A stretch of DNA of 64,000 nt from Loigolactobacillus coryniformis subsp. coryniformis KCTC 3167 = DSM 20001 (GCF_002706425.1 NZ_CP017713.1:1736001-1800000); one strand, 5' to 3'. Shown: positions 15,905-25,708, numbered from the stretch's first letter. Notes: generated by a model from the sequence alone, not told the origin. Translations and numbers: made by a program.

Positions 15905-18040
15905 GTTAGTCGTACTTGTGGTTGTTGTCGTACTCGTTCCACTTGATGTTTTTTGCCCAGTGTTCTTAAAGTAATTACTAAACATTTCCTGAGCTACTTG
16001 CGTATTATAGTGCGAGCTATCCGCATTGGTAGAGATGTTAGGGAAGACCACCGCAACCGCAATTTGTGGATCGTCCGCCGGTGCATAGCCCACGAAACTA
16101 GACGTTAATGTTGATGGTGGATTGGCATTATTCGGGTTATCTGAATCATAATAGAAGGTTTCAGCGGTCCCAGTTTTACCAGCAATCGCTGGTGTAAAGC
16201 CCTTCAACGTATGTGCAGTCCCCCAAGCCATACTACCATGTGTAACGTTATAGAAGCCCTCTTTGACTACATTGATCTCGTCTTGTGTTGCACCAATCTT
16301 ATTCAATACAGTTGGTGTGGTCGTTGATTCAACATTACCTAAAGTGCCATCACTATTGGTACTACGAATAGCTTGAACCAAGTACGGCTTCATTCGATAC
16401 CCATTATTGGCAATCGTGGAAACATATTGGCCTAACTGCATGACTGTATATTGATCATAGTTCCCGTAAGACAGATCCAAAGATTTAACAATATCCGTAG
16501 TTGGACCAGCATACCCACTGACTTCACCAGGAAGATCGACCCCAGTTTTAATGCCTAAACCAAATTGATTAAAGTAGCCGCGCTCCTTAGCAAAAATTGA
16601 TTTGTTCATGCTGAAGTATTGGTTGGCTTCGTATTTAGCGTTGCCTTCCTTCATTGCCAGTCGCATCATGTAAATATTAGAGGATACTTCCAACGCTTGA
16701 GCGGCATTTAGCGAACTATACGTACCAGCAGAATAAACCGCCTTTTTCACTAAACCACCAGAGAAATATAGCGGTGTATCCGAAAGTGTATTATCAGCCG
16801 GTGTGATCGCACCATCCATCATCCCACCAAGAACTGTGGCCCCTTTGACCACTGATCCCATGGTAAAGGTCTGATTAACAACACCAAGTGCATCATCAGT
16901 CGTTTCTCCAGTTTTCGGATCATAGCCCAAGCCGGCCATCGCCAAAATCGCGCCCGTCTTAGGATTCATCGCCACCGCATACGCGCCATCAGAATATTGG
17001 GTCATTCCGGCCGATTTGGCCGAACTGAATACACTTTTCAAGGTGGCCTCAACTTGTTTCTGATAATTCGAATCGATGGTTAAGACTAAATTACCACCCT
17101 TTTTACCAGCATAAAGTTTTTTACTGCTGACCACTTTATTATTGGCATCCATGGTGACCTGAGTTTGCGCTTTGGTCCCTTTAAGAATATTTTCGTATTG
17201 TTCTTCCAAATAACTAGTGCCGACACGATCATTACGCGAATAACCTTGGGCTAGATACTCATTGATCATATCGCTAGGCAAACCGGATTTCTCGGACGAA
17301 ACGCCACCAAAAATACTCCGCATTGAATCGCCATTGGGGTAGGAACGTTCCCAATCCGAAGCAATGTTGACCCCAGGCAACTCAGTTAAATGCTCACTGA
17401 CCTTGGCTACCTCAGCTTCAGTTACATCCGAGTTTTTAATGTAAACCGTTGATAACTGATAAGCACCACTCATTGTTTTAAAGATTTGCGCTGCCTGACG
17501 TTGCTTATCAGTAAATTTCAGGTCTTTTGCCGGGACAGCAGCCATTTCACGCTTATACAACACCTTTTGATCAACTTCATTGCCGTTAGCATCATACTTT
17601 TGACTACGGGGCAAATTATTGTAGATTCGTTTTAAATTCTGCGCATTAGCTAAATAATAATCCGCCTTATCCCGATGGGTTAGTCGATCAACATCAACAC
17701 TGATAAAGCCACTTAAACGATTGGCAATTTTATAAATATCTGTTGATAAAACATTCGCATCCTTGGTGTAACTAATCGCATTATTTGCTTTATTACCGAC
17801 CATGACCCGCCCATTGGCATCGTAGATCATCCCCCGCGGTACCGTATTGGTTACCGTCGTTTTATCAGTTCGCTCGACCTCGGCTTCAAATTTAGAACCA
17901 TAAAGGATCTGCAAATAACCTAATTGGGCGATCAATGCCGCAAATAAAATAAAAACAATGAATAACAAAAAATTCAGTCGAAACGGAATGCTCGACTGAT
18001 TTTTAGCTGGTCGATTAGATTTTTTTCGCAAAAATTTCAC
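15902..18040 (-). CDS. Class B penicillin-binding protein (transpeptidase)
   Basis: A 712-residue monofunctional D,D-transpeptidase of the cell-wall elongation/division type. One N-terminal membrane anchor (about residues 24-46) is followed by the dimerisation domain starting PRGMIYDANGRVMVGN and the transpeptidase domain. The catalytic triad motifs are readable: SVVK with Ser396, SSN in EVSSNIYMM, and KTGTAE near the C-terminus. There is no PASTA domain, which argues for a PBP2/PbpA-PbpH type. The tail is Ser/Thr-rich (SSGTSTTTTTSTTN). RBS AGAGGAG is preceded by an intergenic repeat module. Confidence 0.93.
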   Translation of the reverse strand: MKFLRKKSNRPAKNQSSIPFRLNFLLFIVFILFAALIAQLGYLQILYGSKFEAEVERTDKTTVTNTVPRGMIYDANGRVMVGNKANNAISYTKDANVLSTDIYKIANRLSGFISVDVDRLTHRDKADYYLANAQNLKRIYNNLPRSQKYDANGNEVDQKVLYKREMAAVPAKDLKFTDKQRQAAQIFKTMSGAYQLSTVYIKNSDVTEAEVAKVSEHLTELPGVNIASDWERSYPNGDSMRSIFGGVSSEKSGLPSDMINEYLAQGYSRNDRVGTSYLEEQYENILKGTKAQTQVTMDANNKVVSSKKLYAGKKGGNLVLTIDSNYQKQVEATLKSVFSSAKSAGMTQYSDGAYAVAMNPKTGAILAMAGLGYDPKTGETTDDALGVVNQTFTMGSVVKGATVLGGMMDGAITPADNTLSDTPLYFSGGLVKKAVYSAGTYSSLNAAQALEVSSNIYMMRLAMKEGNAKYEANQYFSMNKSIFAKERGYFNQFGLGIKTGVDLPGEVSGYAGPTTDIVKSLDLSYGNYDQYTVMQLGQYVSTIANNGYRMKPYLVQAIRSTNSDGTLGNVESTTTPTVLNKIGATQDEINVVKEGFYNVTHGSMAWGTAHTLKGFTPAIAGKTGTAETFYYDSDNPNNANPPSTLTSSFVGYAPADDPQIAVAVVFPNISTNADSSHYNTQVAQEMFSNYFKNTGQKTSSGTSTTTTTSTTN

Positions 18041-18050
18041 TGCCGATTTC

Positions 18051-18096
18051 TCCTCTATCTTAACTATTAAGGCTTACTTTTGTTGGCACAAAAGTT
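18051..18096 (-). repeat. Intergenic repeat family, 3' modules (PBP copy)
   Basis: Minus strand: hairpin ACTTTTGT-GCCA-ACAAAAGT, AAGC, tiny stem CTTAA-TAG-TTAAG, ATAGAGGAG ribosome site. Same order as elsewhere with a different hairpin sequence. The rest of the 18041-18403 gap shows no gene; TATAAT at 18208-18213 on the plus strand has no convincing -35. Confidence 0.65.
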
Positions 18097-18403
18097 GTAC
18101 TATTACGGTCGCTGTGACTTTGGCTTACCGATCACAAAAAACTAGGCACGACTTCATTAGTATGAATCACTTCCATAATATCAAAAACCATTATTTATGT
18201 ATTGCTTTATAATCAGACTGTGGCATAACTCTTATTAATACTAGCATATCGCCTACCGATTTTAAAGCGAGCAAAAACTAAGATTCATTTAATTATCACC
18301 GCTTAATTTTATAAACTCCGCTTAAAAATAGCGAAAAAACTTGCAGCCGGCAACGGGTTCACTTATGCTTTTAACCATAGAAGAAATTGTTGAGGTGGAA
18401 AGA

Positions 18404-21055
18404 TTGACACGAATGATTCGCTTTATTAAACGGCATTATCCACTATTACTTAGTTTCTGGATTCCCTTTCTATTAATGGGTGGCTATTTTGCCGCCCGCC
18501 AGATGTTTCCTTTTGGTCATAGTAGCCTGCTAACGGTTGACTTAGGCCAACAATATATTGATTTTTTTGCGTTCTATCGTGATACGTTGCTACATCATCC
18601 CAGTCAGATCTTGTATTCTTTTAGCAAGGCGATCGGTGGTGATATGCTTGGCGTTTGGGCTTACTATCTGTTCAGCCCCTTTAATTTATTACTACTGCTG
18701 ACCCCAGGCAAATGGTTGACCGCTGGTATCATGTTAATGACTTTAATGAAGTATGGCTGCGCTGGGTTGAGTTTTGCTTGGTTGCTGAAGAAAACTAAAA
18801 CCGCCAGTGGCTTATATATTCCAGCTTTAGCAACTAGCTATGCCTTAATGGGTTGGATGATCGCTAACCAACTAAACTTGATTTGGCTGGACGCAGTCGT
18901 GATCTTGCCATTGATCATTTTAGCAGTCGAACGTTTATTTACCGGCGCTAGCTATATAGGTTATAGTCTGATCTTGGCGGCGGCACTGATCATTAACTAT
19001 TACATGAGCTATATGATCTGTCTATTCTTAGCCACTTATATTTTATGGGCACTGACCCGCCACTTTAAAAATTGGCGCCAGACTGGGCAGGTTTTGGGAA
19101 AATTTGTACTCGGTTCGCTGCTGGGAGCCGCTGCGGCCGCCGTTGTATTGTTACCGACATTTTATTCGTTGACGCAAAGTAAGGCACAGTACACGGTAAC
19201 TAAGATCAATTGGAAGCTAGAGTACGCTCCGGTTAAAATGTTGTCTAAACTCGTCGTCGGCGCCTTTAATTTCGATCAAATGCCCACTGGTTTTCCCAAT
19301 TTATTTGTCGGTTCGCTAGTACTGTGCGGGTTCCTACTTTATTTTGGTTTAAAAACAATTCCGTGGCGCGAACGGATCGTTGCCGGACTTGTCACTTTAT
19401 TTCTAGGACTTTCGCTGTGCTTTGAACCACTTGACTTACTTTGGCACGCGATGCAATTCCCAATTTGGTATCCATACCGGTTTTCATTTGTAGTTTGTTT
19501 TTGGCTAGTTTGGCTGGCGGCAATTAGTTTAAATCACCTAACACAACTACGGTTACCAGCAGGCATTGTTCTAACCCTCCTATTTGGTGCCGGCTTGTAT
19601 TACGTTTGGACAAATTTAAAGCATTTCAATTACTTAAACCAAACGGCTGTCCGCTTAAGTCTATTATTCAGTATCATTGCTTTAGCTTTACTGGTTTTCA
19701 AAGCCGCCCCTTCGCCATTAGTTCCATTTACGTTTCTGGCTTTGGTGGTCGTCGAAATGGGTGCTAACGCAATCTTAAGCTTAAATCAAATCAGTTACGT
19801 TACACAGTCCGATTACGCTGACTACACGGCTGCTTTAGTCAAAGCAGTCGATAAAGTAAAGCAACGTACTTCGGCCACCGATTTTTACCGGCTAGAAAAG
19901 ACCTTTATGCGCACCAAAAATGATTCGATGGAAGCTAACTATAATAGTGCGTCGCATTTTAGTTCGACCTTTGAATCGCGGATTCCTAATTTCATGGGTG
20001 AACTGGGCCAGCCAGCTGGTGACGGCTTCATCGCCTATTCTAACGGAACTTTGTTTAGCGATGCTTTCTTAGGAATCAAATACTATCTCGCGCGCAACGC
20101 TAACTGGATCGAGCCTGCCGAACGGAACAATAATCCGTTACTACCACCACTTACTGACAAGCCTGATCTTAGTTACTACAATCAAGTGGCCCACACTAAA
20201 CAAGTGACGATCTATAAAAATCCGTACGCATTGAATCTGGGATTTGCCGCTTCAAATAAAATTTTGAAACCACAGACCAATACCAGTTATCCGACGATCT
20301 ATCAAGCCAATGTATTAAGTGCACTAACTGGCTCAGATCAATATGCAGCACTTTTTACACCACAGCTATTCGCAACGGTCACTTACGCTAACGTGAAGCA
20401 ACGCAAGGCACCACTGACCCAGACTTACCGGAAGATCAATAAAAAGAAAGCAGCGACGATTACTTATACCTTTACGCCGCAAACGAATGATCCGTATTAT
20501 CTGACTATCGGCTCTAATCTTAACAGTAAAGCCGTCAGCTTTAGCGTTAACGGTAAAGCTCTGCAACAATATGACACTTTCCGGGATACGGTCATCGTTA
20601 ATTTAGCCGCCGCCCAAAAAGGCCAGCCCATTAAATTAACGATCACATTGAATCAAAATGAAGTCTGGCTCAAAGATTTCCAACTTTATCACTTTGACAC
20701 AACTAGCTTTAGTCAAGCCATCCGCCAACTACAAGCCGAGCCGTGGCAATTAACTAAGAATCAAAATATTAACTTAAGTGGACAGATCAACATCACGAAA
20801 AGGCATCAAGTAATGATGACGACGATTCCTGCTGCGGCTGGTTGGCGAGCAACGATTGATCAAAAACCAGTTAAAATTAAACGTGCATTGGATACCTTTA
20901 TTGCCATTCCGTTGACTAAGGGTAGTCATACCGTCAGTCTTAGCTACTGGCCACCTTACTTAACGCTAGGCCTCGTGATCACTGGTGTAACCTTAAGTAT
21001 TGATGGTTTGTATTATTATTACCGTAAACGCTGTGCCCAACATCGACTGTTCTAA
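18404..21055 (+). CDS. YfhO family membrane protein
   Basis: An 883-residue polytopic membrane protein of the Bacillus YfhO family. The N-terminal two thirds carry about a dozen hydrophobic segments with the family motif LLTVDLGQQYIDFFAFYRD after the first helix. A long extracytoplasmic region follows from about residue 470, and a last membrane helix precedes a basic tail (YYYYRKRCAQHRLF). Members are linked to glycosylation of lipoteichoic acid or other envelope polymers (GT-C-like fold). TTG at 18404 is preferred (GAGGTGG 6 bases upstream); ATG at 18413 is the alternative, and the frame is open to 18341. Confidence 0.87.
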   Translation: MTRMIRFIKRHYPLLLSFWIPFLLMGGYFAARQMFPFGHSSLLTVDLGQQYIDFFAFYRDTLLHHPSQILYSFSKAIGGDMLGVWAYYLFSPFNLLLLLTPGKWLTAGIMLMTLMKYGCAGLSFAWLLKKTKTASGLYIPALATSYALMGWMIANQLNLIWLDAVVILPLIILAVERLFTGASYIGYSLILAAALIINYYMSYMICLFLATYILWALTRHFKNWRQTGQVLGKFVLGSLLGAAAAAVVLLPTFYSLTQSKAQYTVTKINWKLEYAPVKMLSKLVVGAFNFDQMPTGFPNLFVGSLVLCGFLLYFGLKTIPWRERIVAGLVTLFLGLSLCFEPLDLLWHAMQFPIWYPYRFSFVVCFWLVWLAAISLNHLTQLRLPAGIVLTLLFGAGLYYVWTNLKHFNYLNQTAVRLSLLFSIIALALLVFKAAPSPLVPFTFLALVVVEMGANAILSLNQISYVTQSDYADYTAALVKAVDKVKQRTSATDFYRLEKTFMRTKNDSMEANYNSASHFSSTFESRIPNFMGELGQPAGDGFIAYSNGTLFSDAFLGIKYYLARNANWIEPAERNNNPLLPPLTDKPDLSYYNQVAHTKQVTIYKNPYALNLGFAASNKILKPQTNTSYPTIYQANVLSALTGSDQYAALFTPQLFATVTYANVKQRKAPLTQTYRKINKKKAATITYTFTPQTNDPYYLTIGSNLNSKAVSFSVNGKALQQYDTFRDTVIVNLAAAQKGQPIKLTITLNQNEVWLKDFQLYHFDTTSFSQAIRQLQAEPWQLTKNQNINLSGQINITKRHQVMMTTIPAAAGWRATIDQKPVKIKRALDTFIAIPLTKGSHTVSLSYWPPYLTLGLVITGVTLSIDGLYYYYRKRCAQHRLF

Positions 21056-21057
21056 AA

Positions 21058-21088
21058 TTAAAAATGACCGCCAAGACGTGATTGTCTT
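21058..21088. terminator. Left arm of a terminator split by the IS3 element
   Basis: AAAAATGACCGCCAAGAC plus GTGATT and GTCTT at the left. The matching right arm, TTGGCGGTCATTTTTAATT, is at 22779-22798 beyond the IS. Removing the IS and one CTT rebuilds a perfect hairpin that ended both yfhO and liaR. Confidence 0.85.
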
Positions 21089-21158
21089 TGCGATAATCCC
21101 TTTATGGTTGTCAGATGAAATACAATAATTCATCTAACAACTATGGAGGGATTTTTGT

Positions 21159-21833
21159 ATGCCCAGATCTAAACATACGGTACTCGAAAAATTAGCAATC
21201 TTAAAGGAACTTACCCAATCAAAAACTGGACTACGGCCGGTGGCCAATCGTCATGGCATTGATCACAAGACGCTAGAACGTTGGCGAGATCGATACTCCC
21301 GTGATGGAATTAATTGTCTAAAGGAGGCTAAGAAAAACAAACACTATTCGAAAGAACTCAAACTTAAAGTAGTCCACGCATATCTTATAGGTGAAGGCAC
21401 CTTTGATGAACTTGCAAATAAGTTTGGACTTCGTGGATCGCAGCAAGTCGTAGACTGGGTGAACAAGTATAATGGGGATAAACCTTTGACGGCGTCGCCG
21501 TCCAGAAAGCAGGTTCCCACTATGAGTCGTAAAACAACCTTGGAAGAACGCATTGAAATTGTCGAGTATGTCACCAAGCTGAAGCATTCATACACAGAGG
21601 CCGCTGAACACTTCCAAGTCTCTTATCAACAAGCACGTTCATGGGTGATCAAGGCCGAACACGGCGGCTATGAGGCACTCGTGGACAACCGTGGCCATCA
21701 CAAAGAACAAGCTGAACTGACTGAACTCGATAAAGCCAATCTTGAAATCAGGCAGCTCAAAGCACAGCTCGCAGACAAAGAGCTTGTGGAGGCATTCGCA
21801 AAAAAATTGCTGGAACTCCAGCGCAGGGGGTGA
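21159..21833 (+). CDS. IS3-family transposase OrfA
   Basis: A 224-residue DNA-binding subunit with two helix-turn-helix segments: one in the N-terminal 60 residues (LRPVANRHGIDHKTLERWRDRY) and a second near residues 130-170 (YTEAAEHFQVSYQQARSWVIKA). A leucine-rich coiled coil follows (LDKANLEIRQLKAQLADKEL). Near the 3' end a run of seven A at 21800-21806, in phase A-AAA-AAA, is a classical -1 slip site; slipping leads into orfB as an OrfAB fusion. ATG follows GGAGGG. Confidence 0.92.
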   Translation: MPRSKHTVLEKLAILKELTQSKTGLRPVANRHGIDHKTLERWRDRYSRDGINCLKEAKKNKHYSKELKLKVVHAYLIGEGTFDELANKFGLRGSQQVVDWVNKYNGDKPLTASPSRKQVPTMSRKTTLEERIEIVEYVTKLKHSYTEAAEHFQVSYQQARSWVIKAEHGGYEALVDNRGHHKEQAELTELDKANLEIRQLKAQLADKELVEAFAKKLLELQRRG

Positions 21834-22723
21834 GTAAACAACATCGACTGTCTTACTTCGCAATTAATGAGGTCAGTCAAGGCAAGCGCGGTGCAGTATC
21901 TACGCTGTTGGCCGTTGTCGGTGTAAGCCGGCAGGCTTACTACAAAGGGTTAAATCGAGAAGAAACTGCTTGGGAAACCCGTAATTGTCAGCTCAAGGAA
22001 CGGACACAATACTGGTTTGATTTTCATCATCAAGGTATCGGTGCTGGGAATCTTTTAGTGAATCTTCAACATGATGAACTAATTGACTTCCCCGTTACTT
22101 TCAAGATGGTACGTCGTGTGATGCGGGAGCTTGGCTTGACATGTCAAATTCGGGTCAAGAAGCACAGTCGACATAAGGAGAACGAACAGCACATTCAAGA
22201 CAATGTGCTCAATCAGAACTTCGACGTCGACAGTCCTAATCAGGTCTGGTTATCCGATTCGACGGAACTGACTTACGGCGTAAATAATAAGTATAAGGTG
22301 CGCTTGAGTGGCGTCCTTGATCTCTACGGCCGACGTTTGTTGTCCTACAATTTGAGCGCTACTGAAACATCAGCAGCAGAAATCGAGGTTTTCCAACGAG
22401 CCTTTGAGGCTTCTGGTGACGTCCACCCATTGGTTCACACTGATCGAGGATCAGCCTACACCTCTGGTGCCTTCAACAACTTTCTTGGTCGTTACAACGT
22501 CACACGTAGCATGTCTCGACCAGGAACACCATACGACAATGCACCAATGGAGCGCTGGTGGAACGAATTCAAGTTACGGTGGATGGCTCGCCATCCACTA
22601 GCAAAGACTTGCGAAGAGCTTGTGAGACTGGTTGAGGAAGGAATCGAATATTTCAATCACCACAATCGCTCAGCACAAAGAAACGGCCTCACCCCAGATG
22701 AATACTGGAGTGAAGCCGCTTAG
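21830..22723 (+). CDS. IS3-family transposase OrfB (DDE integrase)
   Basis: A 297-residue catalytic part. HTH-like upstream region (GVSRQAYYK), then the rve-type core: first Asp in VWLSDSTELTYG, second in HTDRGSAYTS, and the Glu in NAPMERWWNEFKLRW, with the usual D...D-35-E order. GTG at 21830 overlaps the orfA stop in GTGA, but the normal product is probably the OrfAB frameshift fusion. Frame is intact, so the element may be active. Confidence 0.92.
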   Translation: MSKQHRLSYFAINEVSQGKRGAVSTLLAVVGVSRQAYYKGLNREETAWETRNCQLKERTQYWFDFHHQGIGAGNLLVNLQHDELIDFPVTFKMVRRVMRELGLTCQIRVKKHSRHKENEQHIQDNVLNQNFDVDSPNQVWLSDSTELTYGVNNKYKVRLSGVLDLYGRRLLSYNLSATETSAAEIEVFQRAFEASGDVHPLVHTDRGSAYTSGAFNNFLGRYNVTRSMSRPGTPYDNAPMERWWNEFKLRWMARHPLAKTCEELVRLVEEGIEYFNHHNRSAQRNGLTPDEYWSEAA

Positions 22724-22800
22724 AAACAGATTCAACTTTATATTATTTCATTTGTCAACTTGACAGGGCCTAGTGCACTTGGCGGTCATTTTTAATTACT

Positions 22801-23436
22801 TTATTCAGCTATTTTATGTTTCAATGCATAAATTGCAGCTTGAGTACGATCCTCCACCTGTAACTTCGAAAGAATGTTCGAAACGTGGGTTTTGACGGTT
22901 TTCAAGGTAATAAACAGTTCATCAGCAATTTCTTGATTACTTTTACCTTGGGCAATTAACTTAAGTACTTCGGTTTCCCGTTTCGTCAGATCTTCATATA
23001 AATTAGGCTCTGGTCGCTGCGTCAAACGATGCATCATTTTGGTCGTCACTTCTGGTTCCAGCACAGACTCGCCTTTGTTTGTTGCCCGAATGGCATCAGC
23101 AATTTCGGCAGCCGTTGACGTTTTAAGAATATAGCTTTTAGCACCTGCTTCGATTGCCGGATAAACCTTCTCGTCATCAATAAAGCTGGTTACGATCAAA
23201 ATTCGCGCTTCCGGCCAAGCGGCCATTATTTTTTTAGTCGATTCAATGCCATCCATCACATCCATGACTAAGTCCATCATGATCACATCTGGCCGCAATT
23301 CTAATGCTTTTTCAAAACCGACTTTGCCATTTTCTGCTTCGCCAATAACTTCAATGTCATCTTGAACAGCTAAATAACTGGCAACACCGATCCGCACCAT
23401 TTCATGATCATCTACCAACAATACTTTTATCAACAA
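22801..23436 (-). CDS. liaR: Response regulator LiaR (NarL family)
   Basis: A 211-residue cell-envelope stress regulator. Receiver domain with phosphoacceptor Asp55 in MMDLVMD and the C-terminal LuxR-type helix-turn-helix in [36 protein letters not shown]. Third gene of liaFSR, 50 bp after liaS. Its own terminator was split by the IS3 element, so readthrough into the IS on the antisense strand is possible. In Firmicutes the system answers cell-wall antibiotics acting on lipid II. Confidence 0.92.
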   Translation of the reverse strand: MLIKVLLVDDHEMVRIGVASYLAVQDDIEVIGEAENGKVGFEKALELRPDVIMMDLVMDVMDGIESTKKIMAAWPEARILIVTSFIDDEKVYPAIEAGAKSYILKTSTAAEIADAIRATNKGESVLEPEVTTKMMHRLTQRPEPNLYEDLTKRETEVLKLIAQGKSNQEIADELFITLKTVKTHVSNILSKLQVEDRTQAAIYALKHKIAE

Positions 23437-23486
23437 AATCCACTTCCTATTTCAGATTGAAGGTCAACCGCTATTTTGCAATACAT

Positions 23487-24563
23487 TTACACTTGGGGAG
23501 CCGTTATTTCTTCGGCACGAATTAACGGAACACGAATTTCTACACTAGTACCTTGATCAGGAAAACTGATGATCTTCGCGGTGCCACCAATACTAGCAGT
23601 CCGTTCGCGAATATTATTTAAACCGTAACTGCCGGCGTTATTACTTTTTTGCATATCAAAACCAACGCCATCATCGACTACCTTTAAGACCACCATCTGT
23701 TCAACTTGCTTTAAGTATACTTCAAGTGACTTGGCTTGGGAATGACGTAATGTGTTCGATAGCAATTCTTGAACGATCCGAAACAAATTATCTTCCACGC
23801 CACTGGAAAGCTGGACGTCACTAATATCCCATTGCATGTTCAATTGGATCTTCGTTTTTAATTCCTTAAGCAGTTGCACGATACCTTGGCGCAACGACTT
23901 GCCTTCCAAGCTGATCGGCCGCAAATGTAACAATAATGCCCGCATTTCAGATTGAGCTTCGTTGATAATTTTTTCAACTAATTTAAGTTGTTTATTCAAC
24001 TGAGCCGCTTTTTCTGGTTTACCCGCAATTTCGTTTAATGCTGAAAGCATCATCATGGCTGCAAATAACTGCTGACTGACTGAATCATGTAATTCACGCG
24101 CTAAACGATGCCGCTCTTGAGTCAAGATTTCTTCCTTATTAACACCATCCACTAACTGTGGCCGATCACTATAGGTTTGAATTTCTTGTTGTAAACTGAT
24201 CATTTTTTGCCGTAGTCGCTCAACACTAGCATCCAAATCAAACGCATTTGCCGTTGGGACGACCGTTTGAAAAACATCCGCCTCATACTGTCCGTTACCC
24301 AATAAAGCCAACTTGGATTCGATTCGCCGTAATTGTTGGTGCATCAGCAAATAAAAGATCATCGTGATCGCTGCACCGACCAGCAACGAACCTACGATCA
24401 AATAAACGTACAGGGGGATGTACATTAATTGCGCCGTAAATAATGTGATCAACCAATCCGATTGATCAACAGCATAGAAATAAGAGAAAAATAGTGCATT
24501 CAGCAAAATAAACGATAACAAACTTGTTATCGCAAATAAAAAGCTCTGTGACCACCTACTCAT
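23487..24563 (-). CDS. liaS: Sensor histidine kinase LiaS
   Basis: 358 residues. Two membrane helices close together at the N-terminus (about residues 10-30 and 45-75) with a very short outside loop, the intramembrane-sensing layout. A HisKA_3 dimerisation region follows with His159 in RHRLARELHDSVSQQL, and a C-terminal ATPase domain with NTLRHSQAKS and DDGVGFD. Its ATG overlaps the liaF stop by 4 bp. Partner of LiaR; LiaF is the expected inhibitor. Confidence 0.93.
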   Translation of the reverse strand: MSRWSQSFLFAITSLLSFILLNALFFSYFYAVDQSDWLITLFTAQLMYIPLYVYLIVGSLLVGAAITMIFYLLMHQQLRRIESKLALLGNGQYEADVFQTVVPTANAFDLDASVERLRQKMISLQQEIQTYSDRPQLVDGVNKEEILTQERHRLARELHDSVSQQLFAAMMMLSALNEIAGKPEKAAQLNKQLKLVEKIINEAQSEMRALLLHLRPISLEGKSLRQGIVQLLKELKTKIQLNMQWDISDVQLSSGVEDNLFRIVQELLSNTLRHSQAKSLEVYLKQVEQMVVLKVVDDGVGFDMQKSNNAGSYGLNNIRERTASIGGTAKIISFPDQGTSVEIRVPLIRAEEITAPQV

Positions 24564-25300
24564 ACAAAGATCACCTCTAAATCACCAATTAATACATTGG
24601 TCAGCAGTTTGATCCGCCGTGGATTTTCGTCATAATCTTTGCTATAAAGTTTCAGTGCAGTATTACCCATTTTATATTGTTTATTATTAAACGTCACACT
24701 ACCAACCAAGGCGGTGTGATCTAACATCACCGCCGTACCGATCGGCACTAAGATACGCGTGCGCCCGATACCCTTACGAATTACGATTGTATTATCAGCT
24801 TTCGGTAACAAAGTATTCCCTAGATCAACGATCGTATCACCAGCCGCTAACACAAGATTAATATCATTCCATTCAAAAACATCATTACCGATCGTTTGAT
24901 TACCGAACCAACTAGTTTGAGCCACATCACCGGCATGCATTTCAGGTTCGCAAGTCTTGACGGCATGGAATGCTTTTTTATGCCACGGTAACCAGCGTAA
25001 ATGTTTTTCCTGCGCGTGCCAATCATAACCTTGCGTCAGGGCAAAAAAGATTGCAACGATCACCATCAGCCAGATCGTTGGGTTAGTCAACAACGTGATT
25101 GCAATCGATAAAATACCGAACAACCCAAAAAAACTAGTTAAAAAGCGCCGCTGCTTGCTTTTAATCGCAATATGCAAGCTTAAACCGCCGAGAACTAAAA
25201 AAACCAGCGATGGCACATGGGAGAAAAGTTGCCAGCCCAAAGTGATCAATAAAATAGCTTCAACGATCAAGAAAATACGCCAAGGTCCAAGTCGTCGCAA
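24560..25300 (-). CDS. liaF: LiaF-like inhibitor of the LiaRS system
   Basis: 246 residues. Four short hydrophobic segments in the first 90 residues (FLIVEAILLITLGWQLF, LVFLVLGGLSLHIAI, two more), then a soluble C-terminal beta-rich domain (QTIGNDVFEWNDINLVLAAGDTIVDLGNTLLP) of the LiaF/DUF2154 type. In Bacillus LiaF keeps LiaS off without stress. Start is TTG at 25300 behind GGAGGG. Upstream lies a full copy of the intergenic repeat. First gene of liaFSR. Confidence 0.9.
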   Translation of the reverse strand: MRRLGPWRIFLIVEAILLITLGWQLFSHVPSLVFLVLGGLSLHIAIKSKQRRFLTSFFGLFGILSIAITLLTNPTIWLMVIVAIFFALTQGYDWHAQEKHLRWLPWHKKAFHAVKTCEPEMHAGDVAQTSWFGNQTIGNDVFEWNDINLVLAAGDTIVDLGNTLLPKADNTIVIRKGIGRTRILVPIGTAVMLDHTALVGSVTFNNKQYKMGNTALKLYSKDYDENPRRIKLLTNVLIGDLEVIFV

Positions 25301-25311
25301 ATTGCACCCTC

Positions 25312-25440
25312 CTACGCCACATATAGTGGATTATTTTTTGTTTCAAAAAATTTCTGATGTTCCGGACGGTGACCATTCTTGTGGCAAAATTCTGTCGCAA
25401 GAAACATGGCCCTACGCCACATATGGTGGATTATTTTTCT
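25312..25440 (-). repeat. Intergenic repeat family, full copy with doubled 3' box (liaF)
   Basis: Minus strand: a first tiny-stem box (TAATCCACCATATGTGGCG, 25436-25414), then GGCCAT/ATGGTC around a CTTG...CAAG hairpin, then ACCGTCCGGAACATC, hairpin ATTTTTTG-AAA-CAAAAAAT, and a second copy of the box (TAATCCACTATATGTGGCG) joined to GTAGGAGG, the liaF ribosome site. The two boxes are direct repeats about 101 bp apart. Between this element and greA (25441-25649) I see only a weak TATACT and no gene. Confidence 0.8.
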
Positions 25441-25649
25441 CTGCTTATCCGGGCGCATACTACCTACTAGAACAACGGTACTAAAAAGCCCGCCACCTTG
25501 GCACCAGAATTTTTTATTTTTATTGTCATTTATGTCGATCTGTTGGAATAAACTTAGTATACACGGAAATGATTATTTTAGCGCTTCGCTTTAGTCGCAA
25601 ATCCAATCAGTCTTTAGACTGAATTTCAGCTTTTCTCAAAATAAGCAAA

Positions 25650-25692
25650 CAAAAAAACGCGATGTGTGATAGTTGATACCACCGCATCGCGC
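25650..25692 (-). terminator. greA terminator
   Basis: Minus-strand hairpin CGCGATGCGG ... CACATCGCG followed by seven T, just after the greA stop. Confidence 0.85.
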
Positions 25693-25708
25693 CCTATTCA
25701 AACATCTA

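Larger units (their letters stand above)
21089..22777 (+). mobile_element. IS3-family insertion sequence (about 1,689 bp)
   Basis: Imperfect terminal repeats start TGCGATAATCCCT on the left and, inverted, TGCACTAGGCCCT on the right, continuing with partial matches to TGAAATA. The 3-bp direct repeat CTT (21086-21088 and 22778-22780) is the target duplication, and the boundaries are confirmed by the terminator hairpin that is restored when the element is removed. Carries two overlapping genes, orfA and orfB, with a frameshift signal between them. Confidence 0.9.

Noticed and set aside
15902-15970. Ser/Thr repeat at the C-terminus of the PBP as a frameshift artefact
   Set aside because: Frame, stop and following terminator are in order; low-complexity Ser/Thr tails are common in lactobacillar PBPs.
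25095-25484. 129-residue plus-strand open frame crossing liaF and its upstream repeat
   Set aside because: Runs antisense through liaF and through repeat hairpins; low-complexity Lys-rich translation, no ribosome site.
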